A DNA stretch of 31,465 bases from a virus, in IMG/VR virus record IMGVR_UViG_3300035661_000235, positions 1 through 31,465 of that record; one strand, written 5' to 3'. The number at the start of each line of letters is the position of its first letter. Within the stretch, counting starts at the first letter, position 1. Position numbers and translations under genes: made by a program. Below, piece by piece: positions 7,991 to 13,989 of the stretch. The notes under the pieces were generated by a model. That model searched no databases. It was given only the letters and a program-made list of their open reading frames with translations, and was not told the DNA's origin.

Positions 7991-8472
7991 CAGGCGTCGC
8001 AGCGGCACTGCCCGGCCCAGTGGCGGCCGCACGGCGCGGCCACGTCCCAGGCGCCGCCGCTGGTGGTGATTGCCGAGCCGTCCGCGTAGGCGAACCGGGT
8101 CTCGGTGCCGTCGACGCGCGAGACCTCGGCGCCCTCGGTGAATGCCGCCCGCTGGGTCTCGGTGAGGGTCGAGCCGTCGTCGAACCGGGCCGCGCGCTGC
8201 TGGGCGATTGACCCTTCGCGCTCGCGCAGTTCGGCGCCCACCGCCTCGCGCCACGCGGCGTTGTACGCCCGGAGCGCCGCGCTGTCTGAGATGGGCGCGC
8301 CGAGGTGCTTCTCGGCCTGCGCGGGGGTGAGGGCGTTGAGCAACCCCTCGTCCGCCTCGAACTGCCCGGGTTGGAGAGAGCGCTCGAGGTCGGCAATCTC
8401 CTGCTCCCGCGCCCACTCCCGACCGCCCGCCGTGCCCGCCATCGTCGCCCTGCTGTAGTTCGTCTCGCCCAT
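7990..8472 (-). CDS. Hypothetical protein, 160 aa, first gene after minus-strand promoter
   Basis: 160 residues; GGGAG lies about 9 bases before the ATG. The frame is open upstream but the extension is low-quality Arg/Pro-rich sequence. The N-terminus has MGETNYSRATMAGTAGGREW, then charged helices with Gln/Glu/Ala (AREQEIADLERSLQ, LTPAQAEKHLG, SAALRAYNAAWREAVGAELR), then a beta-rich end with FDDGSTLTETQRAAFTEGAE, FAYADGSAITTSGGAWDV and a Cys/His-containing tail (APCGRHWAGQCRCDA). The regular strands and the C-x(8)-C-x-C tail suggest a small folded, possibly metal-binding protein. It is preceded by a good promoter at 8522-8550 with a leader of about 40 nt. Not recognised. Confidence 0.65.
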   Translation of the reverse strand: MGETNYSRATMAGTAGGREWAREQEIADLERSLQPGQFEADEGLLNALTPAQAEKHLGAPISDSAALRAYNAAWREAVGAELREREGSIAQQRAARFDDGSTLTETQRAAFTEGAEVSRVDGTETRFAYADGSAITTSGGAWDVAAPCGRHWAGQCRCDA

Positions 8473-8521
8473 GATCTCACTCCCCGTTGCGGGGCGGCTT
8501 GATTGCCGCGCCCGTTGGTTA

Positions 8522-8550
8522 TTTGTACGGCAGTTTATTGCGGAGTGCAA
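8522..8550 (-). promoter_or_regulatory. Sigma70-like promoter with overlapping palindrome (minus strand)
   Basis: Read on the minus strand: TTGCAC, 17-bp spacer, TACAAA. It lies in the only AT-rich stretch of this cluster, about 50 bp upstream of the ATG at 8472. The -35 box is part of TTGCACTCCGCAA, an interrupted palindrome whose TTGC/GCAA arms match those of the operator at 10142-10158. Confidence 0.6.
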
Positions 8551-8567
8551 GCCTTTTTGTGCGGCAC

Positions 8568-8957
8568 TTAATCTCTCCAGTAATTTCGGTATCTTGCGCA
8601 TGTTCTCGACGCTGCCCGGTAGGAGATCCGGTACTGCACCGCGAGGTCGACCAGGCGATGGCCCGCGCGCCTCGCCCGCACGATCTGCTCGATCTCGGCG
8701 AGCGAGAGGAGACGCCGATCCTCGGTCTCCCCGATCTGCTTCGCGACGCGCTGGGCCTGCGTCGACGGAGCCGGGTCGATCGTCTCGGCGTGGGTGCGGC
8801 AGACCGTGCACAGCCTGCCGCCAGCGGGAGGCGCCTCGTGCGTGTCCCCGGAGACCGAGAGCGAGCCCAGGCCGCAGGAGCTCAGCGCTGCATCGTAGTA
8901 CCAGTGCCAGAGCCCAGTCACCGCGCTGAGCGCCCACCTCGACGCGCCGGGGCTCAC
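8568..8957 (-). CDS. Helix-turn-helix protein with Cys-rich N-terminal half
   Basis: 129 residues from a GTG overlapping the upstream stop (GTGA). The N-terminal half has TGLWHWYYDAALSSCGLGS and GGRLCTVCRTH; the CxxC plus a nearby Cys and His suggest a zinc knuckle. The C-terminal half (LLSLAEIEQIVRARRAGHRL, then VDLAVQYRISYRAASRTCAR) is a resolvase/transposase-type helix-turn-helix, with VQYRISYRAASRTCAR as the recognition helix. A sequence-specific DNA-binding regulator is likely. It lies upstream of, and reads towards, the promoter at 8522-8550, 95 bp before the next gene. Confidence 0.65.
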   Translation of the reverse strand: MSPGASRWALSAVTGLWHWYYDAALSSCGLGSLSVSGDTHEAPPAGGRLCTVCRTHAETIDPAPSTQAQRVAKQIGETEDRRLLSLAEIEQIVRARRAGHRLVDLAVQYRISYRAASRTCARYRNYWRD

Positions 8958-9190
8958 CGGTGTGCCTCCGCTTCGCGCTCGGCTGCGCGCGCACGAGGGA
9001 TCAGCGCCTCTTCGGCCACGTCTCGGCCGCAGGTGCACCGACGCACGGTGAGCGTCACCATCTGGCCGCCGGAGCGGGTGGCGCCGACTACGCGCCGGAT
9101 CGGCAGGGCGTCGAGCTCGGTCCGCGTGAATGGCCTCGAGCACCAGGGGCAGCCCCAGACCGTACGGTCGTCACCACCCGCGTTGAACAG
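8954..9190 (-). CDS. Small zinc-ribbon-like protein, start uncertain
   Basis: About 78 residues with GCPWCSRPFT near the start and RRCTCGRDV later, two CxxC/CxC pairs that look like one zinc ribbon. The stop overlaps the next gene's GTG, which supports reality. No ATG, GTG or TTG lies in frame before the first CPWC; the only one, an ATG at 9061, would cut off half the ribbon. A CTG at 9190 is preceded by AGGGAG at good spacing and is my choice, with low certainty. The gene would then start only 39 bp from the divergent lipoprotein gene. Confidence 0.45.
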   Translation of the reverse strand: MFNAGGDDRTVWGCPWCSRPFTRTELDALPIRRVVGATRSGGQMVTLTVRRCTCGRDVAEEALIPRARAAEREAEAHR

Positions 9191-9229
9191 GAGTTGACGC
9201 TCCCTGGTGGGCGTGGCCGGATCCCCTGC

Positions 9230-9919
9230 ATGCGAAACTTGGTCGGCGTGTTCTTGGTGCTGGTCGCCTCTTCGTGCAGCCTCCTGCGGGTCCCGGAGCC
9301 CACTCACGGCTACCAACCCCCTGCGCCGCCCGCGTGCGAGAGTTCGCGCGCCAACCCGATCGTAGACACGGTGATCGCTGCGCTCTGCGCGGGGGGAGCA
9401 GTCGCGGGGCTCTCCGGCCAACTCGCCCAGGAGACGGGTCCGAATGCTGGGGCTGCGGTCGGAGGCGTGCTCTGTGCTGCGCTCTTCACGACCTCGGCGG
9501 TGCTGGGCTACGGCCGCACGAGTGAGTGCGCCGAGCAGGAGCAGACCCGACGGCGTTTTCTCGACGATCAGCGCCAGCGCCAAGAGCACCGTGTGGAGGA
9601 CCTGCGCCGCCTCACCTTGGACTCGAGGATCGTGCTCGCGAACGAGGTGGGCGAGGTGCTCCTGACCGTCGTCGCCGAGTTCTCCGAGACGGGGGAGCGT
9701 ATGACCCTGTACCAGGGGCGGATCCTCGCTGGAGGCAACGCCGAGGTGCTGCTCCGAGGCCACCCCGGGCAGTTGGTGCGACTCTTCGGCATGCTGACCT
9801 CCCTCGGCACCCAGTTCGCGATCGAGCCGTTCGAGACCACGTTCTCCGGCCAGCAGGGGCTGAACTTGTCGATCTGGTTCGACCCTGCACTTGGCGTCTA
9901 CCGCCTCCGTCCGAACTGA
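9230..9919 (+). CDS. Lipoprotein (probable lysogenic-conversion moron)
   Basis: 229 residues. The N-terminus MRNLVGVFLVLVASSCSLL is a lipoprotein signal peptide with lipobox ASSC and lipidated Cys16. A Pro-rich stretch with a second Cys follows, then two small-residue hydrophobic segments (VDTVIAALCAGGAVAGL; AGAAVGGVLCAALFTTSAVL), a basic Gln/Arg helix (RRRFLDDQRQRQEHRVEDLR) and a beta-rich domain. From memory this layout (CxxS.ANPIVDTV... then glycine-rich membrane segments) resembles lipoproteins of Myxococcota. It stands alone on the plus strand between a minus-strand cluster and the lysogeny region, the usual position of a moron. It may alter the cell surface or block superinfection; that is inference. 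Confidence 0.7.
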   Translation: MRNLVGVFLVLVASSCSLLRVPEPTHGYQPPAPPACESSRANPIVDTVIAALCAGGAVAGLSGQLAQETGPNAGAAVGGVLCAALFTTSAVLGYGRTSECAEQEQTRRRFLDDQRQRQEHRVEDLRRLTLDSRIVLANEVGEVLLTVVAEFSETGERMTLYQGRILAGGNAEVLLRGHPGQLVRLFGMLTSLGTQFAIEPFETTFSGQQGLNLSIWFDPALGVYRLRPN

Positions 9920-10141
9920 CCGAGGCAGTAGGCACACGCTTCGCTGCGGGAGACGCGCGAGCGCTCCCGTCTTCTGCTCGTTTTTCACGCACCACCCCGC
10001 GCTCGGCGCTCGCCGAGCCCTTGCTACGTGTCTTCCTGCTGACTGCTCTCCTGCGTCTCTCTGCTCACCGGGCCGACCCCGGCGCTCCCCTGCCCCACGA
10101 CGACGCCCGCAGCACCCGCACGACGCGTGGCGAACAATCGC

Positions 10142-10158
10142 AGATTGCACCGCAATCT
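10142..10158. promoter_or_regulatory. Operator-like palindrome AGATTGCACCGCAATCT
   Basis: Perfect 7-bp inverted repeat (AGATTGC/GCAATCT) around a 3-bp centre, ending 12 bp before the -35 box of the next promoter. TTGCA half-sites recur at the -35 box itself and at the minus-strand promoter 8522-8550, so one regulator may bind both. Confidence 0.6.
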
Positions 10159-10170
10159 ACAAGCGGGTCA

Positions 10171-10199
10171 TTGCAAAATCCACGAATAGACCGTACAAG
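10171..10199 (+). promoter_or_regulatory. Sigma70-like promoter TTGCAA-17 bp-TACAAG
   Basis: The two boxes match the standard hexamers at 4 of 6 positions each with the optimal 17-bp spacing. A transcript would start close to 10206, which is itself a GTG in frame with the RHH gene, so a leaderless start there is conceivable; otherwise the leader to the ATG at 10269 is about 60 nt. Confidence 0.55.
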
Positions 10200-10268
10200 G
10201 GGCGCGTGACCGAACTGGGAAAAGTGTTCAGTGGTATCGCTTCGCGAGCCGTGGTGGATTCGGAGCCT

Positions 10269-10613
10269 ATGGCCCCCGTCTACAAGCCGCGTCCCCCGAA
10301 GAGCACCGTCAAGGTGCAGGCCTACCTCTCGCCGAAGGTTCGCGAGGCGATGATGCAGCTGGGCCGGCTGTGGGCGATCCTCGACCGTCACTCTCCCCAG
10401 GAGACGAACGCCGAGGAGTGGACCGAGAGCGAGATCCTGAAGAGGTTGATCGAGTCAGGTATCGACGCGGCGTGGGACGAGGTGAAGGGCGGCGCTCCGC
10501 AGTCTGAGGAGGGCTGGGCCGCTCTCGAGCAGGCGATCGCTCGAGCAGCTCGGAGGCCTGACGCCTCGGAGCCCGCCTCGGCGGTAGACGAACCGAAGAA
10601 GTCGAAGCGCTGA
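10269..10613 (+). CDS. Ribbon-helix-helix-like regulator
   Basis: 114 residues from the ATG at 10269, which has GGAG 4 bases upstream. GTG at 10206 would add 21 residues. The N-terminal part KSTVKVQAYLSPKVREAMMQ, then LGRLWAILDRHSP, then TESEILKRLIESGIDAAW gives a strand followed by two helices, the ribbon-helix-helix pattern seen in Arc/CopG-type regulators. The last 40 residues are Ala/Glu/Ser/Lys-rich and probably disordered. It sits directly downstream of a promoter with a palindrome and could autoregulate. A repressor or lysogeny regulator role is plausible but not shown. Confidence 0.65.
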   Translation: MAPVYKPRPPKSTVKVQAYLSPKVREAMMQLGRLWAILDRHSPQETNAEEWTESEILKRLIESGIDAAWDEVKGGAPQSEEGWAALEQAIARAARRPDASEPASAVDEPKKSKR

Positions 10614-10614
10614 T

Positions 10615-10633
10615 CAGGCCCGCTTCGGGCCTG
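10615..10633 (+). terminator. GC hairpin after the RHH gene
   Basis: CAGGCCCG-CTT-CGGGCCTG, an 8-bp perfect stem beginning just after the stop codon. The nearest T-run (10658-10663, six T) is 25 bases further, so it is not a textbook intrinsic terminator, but a transcription-attenuating hairpin is likely. A second small palindrome, CACCGGAGCCGGTG, lies at 10666-10679. Confidence 0.5.
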
Positions 10634-10764
10634 TAGCAACCACGCAACCAACTGATCTTTTTTGGCACCGGAGCCGGTGTCAGGGGGCCGATCTATGTCC
10701 ACAGCACTGCGGGAGTGCGGTTTGCCCAGGGCGCGAGGCTCTGGGTTTCGACGAGGGGTGGCAG

Positions 10765-11151
10765 ATGGCGAGCAGCGAGATCGAGCAGTTCCTGAGGCGG
10801 GTGTCGGTGGAGATTCGGAGAGTGGTTCGGGAGGAGCTGGCGGCGCTGGGGAGTCCTCCTCCGCAGCAACAGCACGCGCTCACGTACGCCCAGGCCGCGA
10901 AGGCGTTGGGGCTGTCCCCGCGCACGATCCGGCGGCTGGTCTCGATGGGTCAGCTTCTGGTGACTCGCACCACCTCACGCACGCCGCGAGTGCTCCCGTC
11001 GGAGATCGATCGCCTGCGGAGCCCGGAGCGCCCCGCGCCTCCGCCGGCACCGGTGGCCGGTCGCTCGCGGTCGGCGAAGACCGAGGCGCAGCAGCTCCGC
11101 GAGGCCCTGCGCGCTCAGCGCCGAGCCGCGAAGAGCAAGGCCGCCCCCTAG
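10765..11151 (+). CDS. MerR/excisionase-type helix-turn-helix protein (recombination directionality factor candidate)
   Basis: 128 residues; GAGGGG lies about 8 bases before the ATG. Residues 38-85 (LTYAQAAKALGLSPRTIRRL, then VSMGQLLVTRTTSRTPRVLP and SEIDRL) are the classic winged HTH of the excisionase/MerR-like (HTH_17) type: helix-turn-helix, a small wing and a last helix. The N-terminal helix may dimerise; the C-terminal 40 residues are basic (EALRAQRRAAKSKAAP) and could contact DNA. The gene ends tail to tail with the integrase, with a 4-bp overlap, which fits an Xis-like partner that directs excision. Equally it could be a regulator of the integrase region. Confidence 0.7.
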   Translation: MASSEIEQFLRRVSVEIRRVVREELAALGSPPPQQQHALTYAQAAKALGLSPRTIRRLVSMGQLLVTRTTSRTPRVLPSEIDRLRSPERPAPPPAPVAGRSRSAKTEAQQLREALRAQRRAAKSKAAP

Positions 11152-12440
11152 CCTCCCTTGACCAGGCGGAGGCCCGCAGCGACAGCCGGCGCCTCCTGGG
11201 GGGCGCGCTCGTCGAGTTGGATGACCTGGGCCGCGAGCTGGGCGCGCTTAAGCTCGAGCGCCGCGAGCTCCACCTCGAGCGCCGCGCGCTGAGCCGCGAG
11301 GCTGAGCGGGGCGGAGGCCGGAGTGGGCGTCTCGTCGGCGTCGACGCGCACGGTGGGGATCGACCGTGTCGGGATCTTCGAGTCGACGTAGAACCGGCGC
11401 GTCGTCGACTCGCTCTTGTGGCCGGCGAACTCGGCGAGCGCCTTGAAGTCGGCGCCGAGGTCGTGCCCCCACGTGAGCACGCTGTGGCGCATCACGCCCA
11501 TTCCGAAGCGGGTCACGCCGGCCGCGTCGCAGGCGGCGCGCATCGCTCGAGCGAAGCCCATGCGGTTCGGCAGCGCCCCCTTGCGCTTCGGGTCGCCTCG
11601 GATCGCGAGCAGGCGCTCCGCGCACTCGATGTAGACGAGCTCCTTCAGGGGCGTGCGCGTCTCGCCACCGGTCTTGTGTTCAGTGACGAGCACTGCCAGC
11701 GGCCCATCGATGCGCCCTGGAGGGGGGCGAACGATCTCACCCGCGACGACGAAGCGCCGCGCCTCGGAGACGTGCCAGGCGGTCGCGCTGAGCAGCAGCA
11801 GCACGTCGTTCAGCGGCCAGTTGAGCTCGCGGTAGACCCGGCGAACGATCTCGACGTCGATCACCTTGCGCCTGCGATCCTTCTCGGGCTTGGCCTGCGG
11901 CACGAGGAGATCGAGGGTCGCATCTTCGGCGTTCTTGATCGTGTGCTTCACGGTGCGCAGCCACGTGAAGAGCCCCTTGATCGCCTTGATCCGCTGCGAC
12001 TTGCGGCGCGGCCACTGCTCGAGGGCCGGGTGCAGATCGTTGGCGAGCGAGAGCGCGCGGAGGTCCTTGTCGCCGACCACCTCGATCCAGTCGGCCAGAC
12101 ATCGGGCCATCTCGTCGGCCCACTCGGCCGTGACGCCCTGGGCGAGCTGGTGCGCGTGGTACTCGAGGCTCAGGGCCGTCGTGAGGCGGGGAGCGGTGGT
12201 CGGCACCACGCTGGCCGGCGTGTAGCCCTTCGGGTCGACCTCGAAGCGCGCGAGGTGCTTCAGCGCGGCCTGGCGATCGGTGGCCCGGGTCGAGACGTGA
12301 AAGCGGTCGCTCTTAATGCACTTCTCGATCACGAACACAGACTTGCCGAGCGGCTTCCCGGTCTCGGCGTCGACCTTCTGCCTCTTGTACCCGCCCTCCC
12401 ACTCGCCGACCGAGACCCACTTCGACTTCTTCGCGCGCAC
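11148..12440 (-). CDS. int: Tyrosine recombinase (phage integrase), variant catalytic residues
   Basis: 430 residues from a GTG preceded by GGAGG. It has an N-terminal arm-binding part, a core-binding domain (about 85-180, HAHQLAQGVTAEWADEMARC) and a catalytic domain (190-355). Seen are the beta-hairpin Lys256 (TEHKTGG), MRHSVLTWGHDLGADFKALA with Arg318, GHKSESTTRRFY with His341 and the nucleophile Tyr351. Two usual residues differ: the box I position normally Arg (GLRxSE) is His223 in ATAWHVSEARRF, and the HxxR His is Gly315 (GVMR). The C-terminal tail has an extra heptad helix (about 378-410, AALEVELAALELKRAQLAAQ). It lies next to attP with its arm repeats, reading away from it. It should integrate the phage at a tRNA-Glu gene. 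Confidence 0.9.
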   Translation of the reverse strand: MRAKKSKWVSVGEWEGGYKRQKVDAETGKPLGKSVFVIEKCIKSDRFHVSTRATDRQAALKHLARFEVDPKGYTPASVVPTTAPRLTTALSLEYHAHQLAQGVTAEWADEMARCLADWIEVVGDKDLRALSLANDLHPALEQWPRRKSQRIKAIKGLFTWLRTVKHTIKNAEDATLDLLVPQAKPEKDRRRKVIDVEIVRRVYRELNWPLNDVLLLLSATAWHVSEARRFVVAGEIVRPPPGRIDGPLAVLVTEHKTGGETRTPLKELVYIECAERLLAIRGDPKRKGALPNRMGFARAMRAACDAAGVTRFGMGVMRHSVLTWGHDLGADFKALAEFAGHKSESTTRRFYVDSKIPTRSIPTVRVDADETPTPASAPLSLAAQRAALEVELAALELKRAQLAAQVIQLDERAPQEAPAVAAGLRLVKGG

Positions 12441-12457
12441 GTCAGGCCTCCGAGATC

Positions 12458-12479
12458 TTCACCACAGCTTCACCACGCT
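12458..12479. repeat. Left arm-type integrase sites (two direct repeats)
   Basis: TTCACCACAGC followed directly by TTCACCACGCT, an 11-bp tandem pair with core TTCACCAC. The same pair in form TTACACCACAG/TTACACCACGC lies on the other side of the att core at 12644-12665. Paired repeats flanking a tRNA-derived core at 60-80 bp are what arm-binding sites of a lambda-type integrase look like. They also lie just upstream of the integrase start. Confidence 0.7.
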
Positions 12480-12528
12480 TCGCGACCGCAGTACCGTAAC
12501 CACTGAACAAACGAAGGAAAGGGACGAA

Positions 12529-13113
12529 ATGAAACAGGCCTTTCAAGCCGGTAACACGAGTTCGAATCTCGTTGGGGTCAATCCCCCTCCCTCGGAGAAA
12601 CGCCGAGGGCGGGGGCCTGCGGCGGCCACCGGCGGCCCCCCATTTACACCACAGTTACACCACGCCCCGACCCCCTCCGAGAACGGAACGGAGGTTCAGG
12701 CCAAGGCTCGCGCGCAGCGGAAGCCCGGCACGACGCCGATCGAGGCCCCGCCGACGGCCCGTCAGCTCGTTGTCCTGACGGAGGTCTGCCGGCTCGCCCA
12801 GGCTGCCGGCGCCACCACGATCCGAGAGATCGGTGACGCGCTCTCGGCGACCTCGACGAACGGCGTCGTCGACCACCTCGTGGCTCTGCAGCGCCGCGGG
12901 CTCCTCACCCGGGAGCCCCGCAAGAGCCGGACGATCCGCCCCACCCCCGCAGGCCTCGCGCTGGTCGGCAGGTTCGCGGGTCGCCCCGGGGCCGGTGTCG
13001 ACACCGCTCAGCAGGTGGTCGACGCCGCCCTGAGCCGCCTGCTCCCCCGCTCCGGCCGCGGCGCCTTCCAGACCGCTGCCCAGGTCGCGCTCAAGAAGCG
13101 GGGTGGCCGGTGA
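12529..13113 (+). CDS. LexA-like winged-helix regulator overlapping attP
   Basis: 194 residues from the ATG at 12529, with AAAGGGA 5-8 bases upstream; this is the only ATG/GTG/TTG in frame before the domain. Residues 75-143 (TARQLVVLTEVCRLAQAAGA, then TTIREIGDALSATSTNGVVD, HLVALQRRGLLTREPRKSRT, IRPTPAG) match the LexA DNA-binding domain: three-helix wHTH, ALxxxSTNGVVxHLxALxRRGLL and the KSR wing. The LexA/S24 protease domain is absent; the rest is a short Arg/Ala-rich tail. Codons 4-17 are the tRNA-derived attP core, so integration would cut the gene from its own start. The linker 20-75 is Pro-rich. A lysogeny or SOS-linked regulator is likely. It leads the early operon (GTGA overlap with the next gene). 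Confidence 0.7.
   Translation: MKQAFQAGNTSSNLVGVNPPPSEKRRGRGPAAATGGPPFTPQLHHAPTPSENGTEVQAKARAQRKPGTTPIEAPPTARQLVVLTEVCRLAQAAGATTIREIGDALSATSTNGVVDHLVALQRRGLLTREPRKSRTIRPTPAGLALVGRFAGRPGAGVDTAQQVVDAALSRLLPRSGRGAFQTAAQVALKKRGGR
12539..12580 (+). other. attP core: 3' part of a tRNA-Glu(TTC) gene
   Basis: The 42 bases contain an anticodon loop CTTTCAA (anticodon TTC), a 3' anticodon stem half GCCGG, variable loop TAAC, a T arm ACGAG-TTCGAAT-CTCGT with perfect 5-bp stem, the 3' acceptor strand TGGGGTC and discriminator A. The 5' half of the tRNA is missing, as in attP sites that restore the 3' end of a host tRNA on integration. Flanking arm repeats and the adjacent integrase support this. The exact core limits cannot be fixed without the host sequence. 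Confidence 0.88.
12644..12665. repeat. Right arm-type integrase sites (two direct repeats)
   Basis: TTACACCACAG followed directly by TTACACCACGC, matching the left pair at 12458-12479 (shared core T(T/A)CACCAC). They lie inside the coding region of the LexA-like gene, in its linker, so the integrase bound here would also cover that gene. Confidence 0.7.
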
Positions 13114-13427
13114 GCCACCAGGTGACGATCGAAGATCTGCTCGCGCCCAAGCCGGTCGAGGCGCGCCGGGTGAAGACCGCGAACCCCGATCTCGTGCGCG
13201 TGCGCTCGCGCCTGGGCTCAGCGGTGCTCGAGTTCTGCCGCTCTCGCCTGGGCGATACCCACGGGGGGACGTTCCGCGCCTCTGAGCTGCACGCCGCGGT
13301 GCCCGACGCGGCGCCGGCCTCTGCCGACCGCACCCTCCGCGAGCTCCGCCGTGACGGCGTGATCTCCTATCGAGTGCTGTCCCGCTCGCAGTCGCTCTAC
13401 CAGGTCGAGGCGGTGGCCAATGGCTGA
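13110..13427 (+). CDS. Winged-helix-like protein, paralogue of the C-terminal domain at 15863-16408
   Basis: 105 residues from a GTG overlapping the LexA-like gene's stop (GTGA). Residues 25-103 (NPDLVRVRSRLGSAVLEFCR, TFRASELHAAVPDAAPASAD, RTLRELRRDGVISYRVLSRS, QSLYQV) repeat almost word for word in the protein at 15863-16408. The pattern of three helices ending in LRELRRDGVISYRVL plus a beta wing is that of a winged HTH. The first 25 residues are unique (MSHQVTIEDLLAPKPVEARR). Two copies of one DNA-binding domain in the same operon point to duplication. Exact role unknown; DNA binding is likely. Confidence 0.65.
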   Translation: MSHQVTIEDLLAPKPVEARRVKTANPDLVRVRSRLGSAVLEFCRSRLGDTHGGTFRASELHAAVPDAAPASADRTLRELRRDGVISYRVLSRSQSLYQVEAVANG

Positions 13428-13989
13428 GACCAAGACCCTCGCCCAGTGGGTCGAGTCGCTCGACCTGAAGGCGCGCTCCTCGTACGCCGAGATCAGCACG
13501 AAGGAGTGCGCCGAGCTCCGCGACCTCCTCGCGCAGCGCACCGAGGTGACTGAGTGCGATCGGCTGCAGTTCGATCGTGCGGTTAACGCAAGCCCCTCGC
13601 TGAAGTGCGGGCGCTGCGGGCTCACCCCGACCACCGGGTGGCACTCCTGCGAGGCCCTGCCGGTCGAGCGGGCCGTGCTCGAGGCCTCGGAGCGAATGGC
13701 CGGCGTCGGAGGGGATTCGCCTGACGAGCTCGCGCTCGACGCCTGCCACGCTGCGCGCCGAGCGATCGAGGCGCGGGCATCTGCCCTCACCGGGGGCCTG
13801 ACGCGAGCCCTTGAGTGGGCCCGGGAGGATCTCCGCTGGCGGGAGAGCGGTGGGGTGGGCCCCGTCAACGTCTGCGACCTCCGGCACCGCGTTGAGGTGC
13901 TCGAGGCGCTGCTCGACGAGCACCGCCCCGCGGTGCGCCGGGCGGCCACCGGTGCGGGTCCTTACTGGGATCGCCGAGGTGACGAATGA
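13420..13989 (+). CDS. Hypothetical early protein with zinc knuckle
   Basis: 189 residues; the ATG overlaps the previous gene by 8 bp and its stop overlaps the next ATG (ATGA). The N-terminal part is helical (LAQWVESLDLKARSSYAEIS). Around residues 62-77, KCGRCGLTPTTGWHSCEALP has CxxC plus His and Cys, which can bind one zinc. The rest is helical and acidic (LTRALEWAREDLRWRE; RHRVEVLEALLDEHRPAV). Position in the early operon suggests a DNA-metabolism accessory role. I do not recognise a family. Confidence 0.6.
   Translation: MAETKTLAQWVESLDLKARSSYAEISTKECAELRDLLAQRTEVTECDRLQFDRAVNASPSLKCGRCGLTPTTGWHSCEALPVERAVLEASERMAGVGGDSPDELALDACHAARRAIEARASALTGGLTRALEWAREDLRWRESGGVGPVNVCDLRHRVEVLEALLDEHRPAVRRAATGAGPYWDRRGDE

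Larger units (their letters stand above)
9920..10268. other. Intergenic region with operator and promoter
   Basis: About 350 bp without a credible gene. The frame of the next gene is open through it, but the predicted residues are Arg/Pro/Ser-rich. Its right end is relatively AT-rich and holds the palindrome at 10142-10158 and a promoter at 10171-10199. I see nothing else in the first 200 bp. Confidence 0.6.

Noticed and set aside
7409-8089. Plus-strand Val/Gly-repeat reading frame
   Set aside because: Made only by the triplet tract; it has no stop in several frames, and the minus strand has normal domains on both sides.
8954-10150. 398-residue minus-strand frame opposite the lipoprotein
   Set aside because: Only its last 78 codons look real; the rest is a shadow of the plus-strand lipoprotein, which has a clear signal peptide and lipobox.
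10666-10679. Intrinsic terminator at CACCGGAGCCGGTG
   Set aside because: T-run precedes rather than follows the hairpin on the plus strand; at most a small palindrome.
12297-12309. Fifth copy of the late motif
   Set aside because: CGTGAAAGCGGTC matches only partly and lies inside the integrase gene on the opposite strand; likely chance.
12539-12580. A complete functional tRNA gene
   Set aside because: Only the 3' part is present; upstream bases do not form D arm, 5' anticodon stem or acceptor strand, so it is an attP core.
12655-13923. Long minus-strand frame opposite the early operon
   Set aside because: Low-quality Arg/Pro/Ala composition; the plus-strand genes are coupled and contain recognisable domains.
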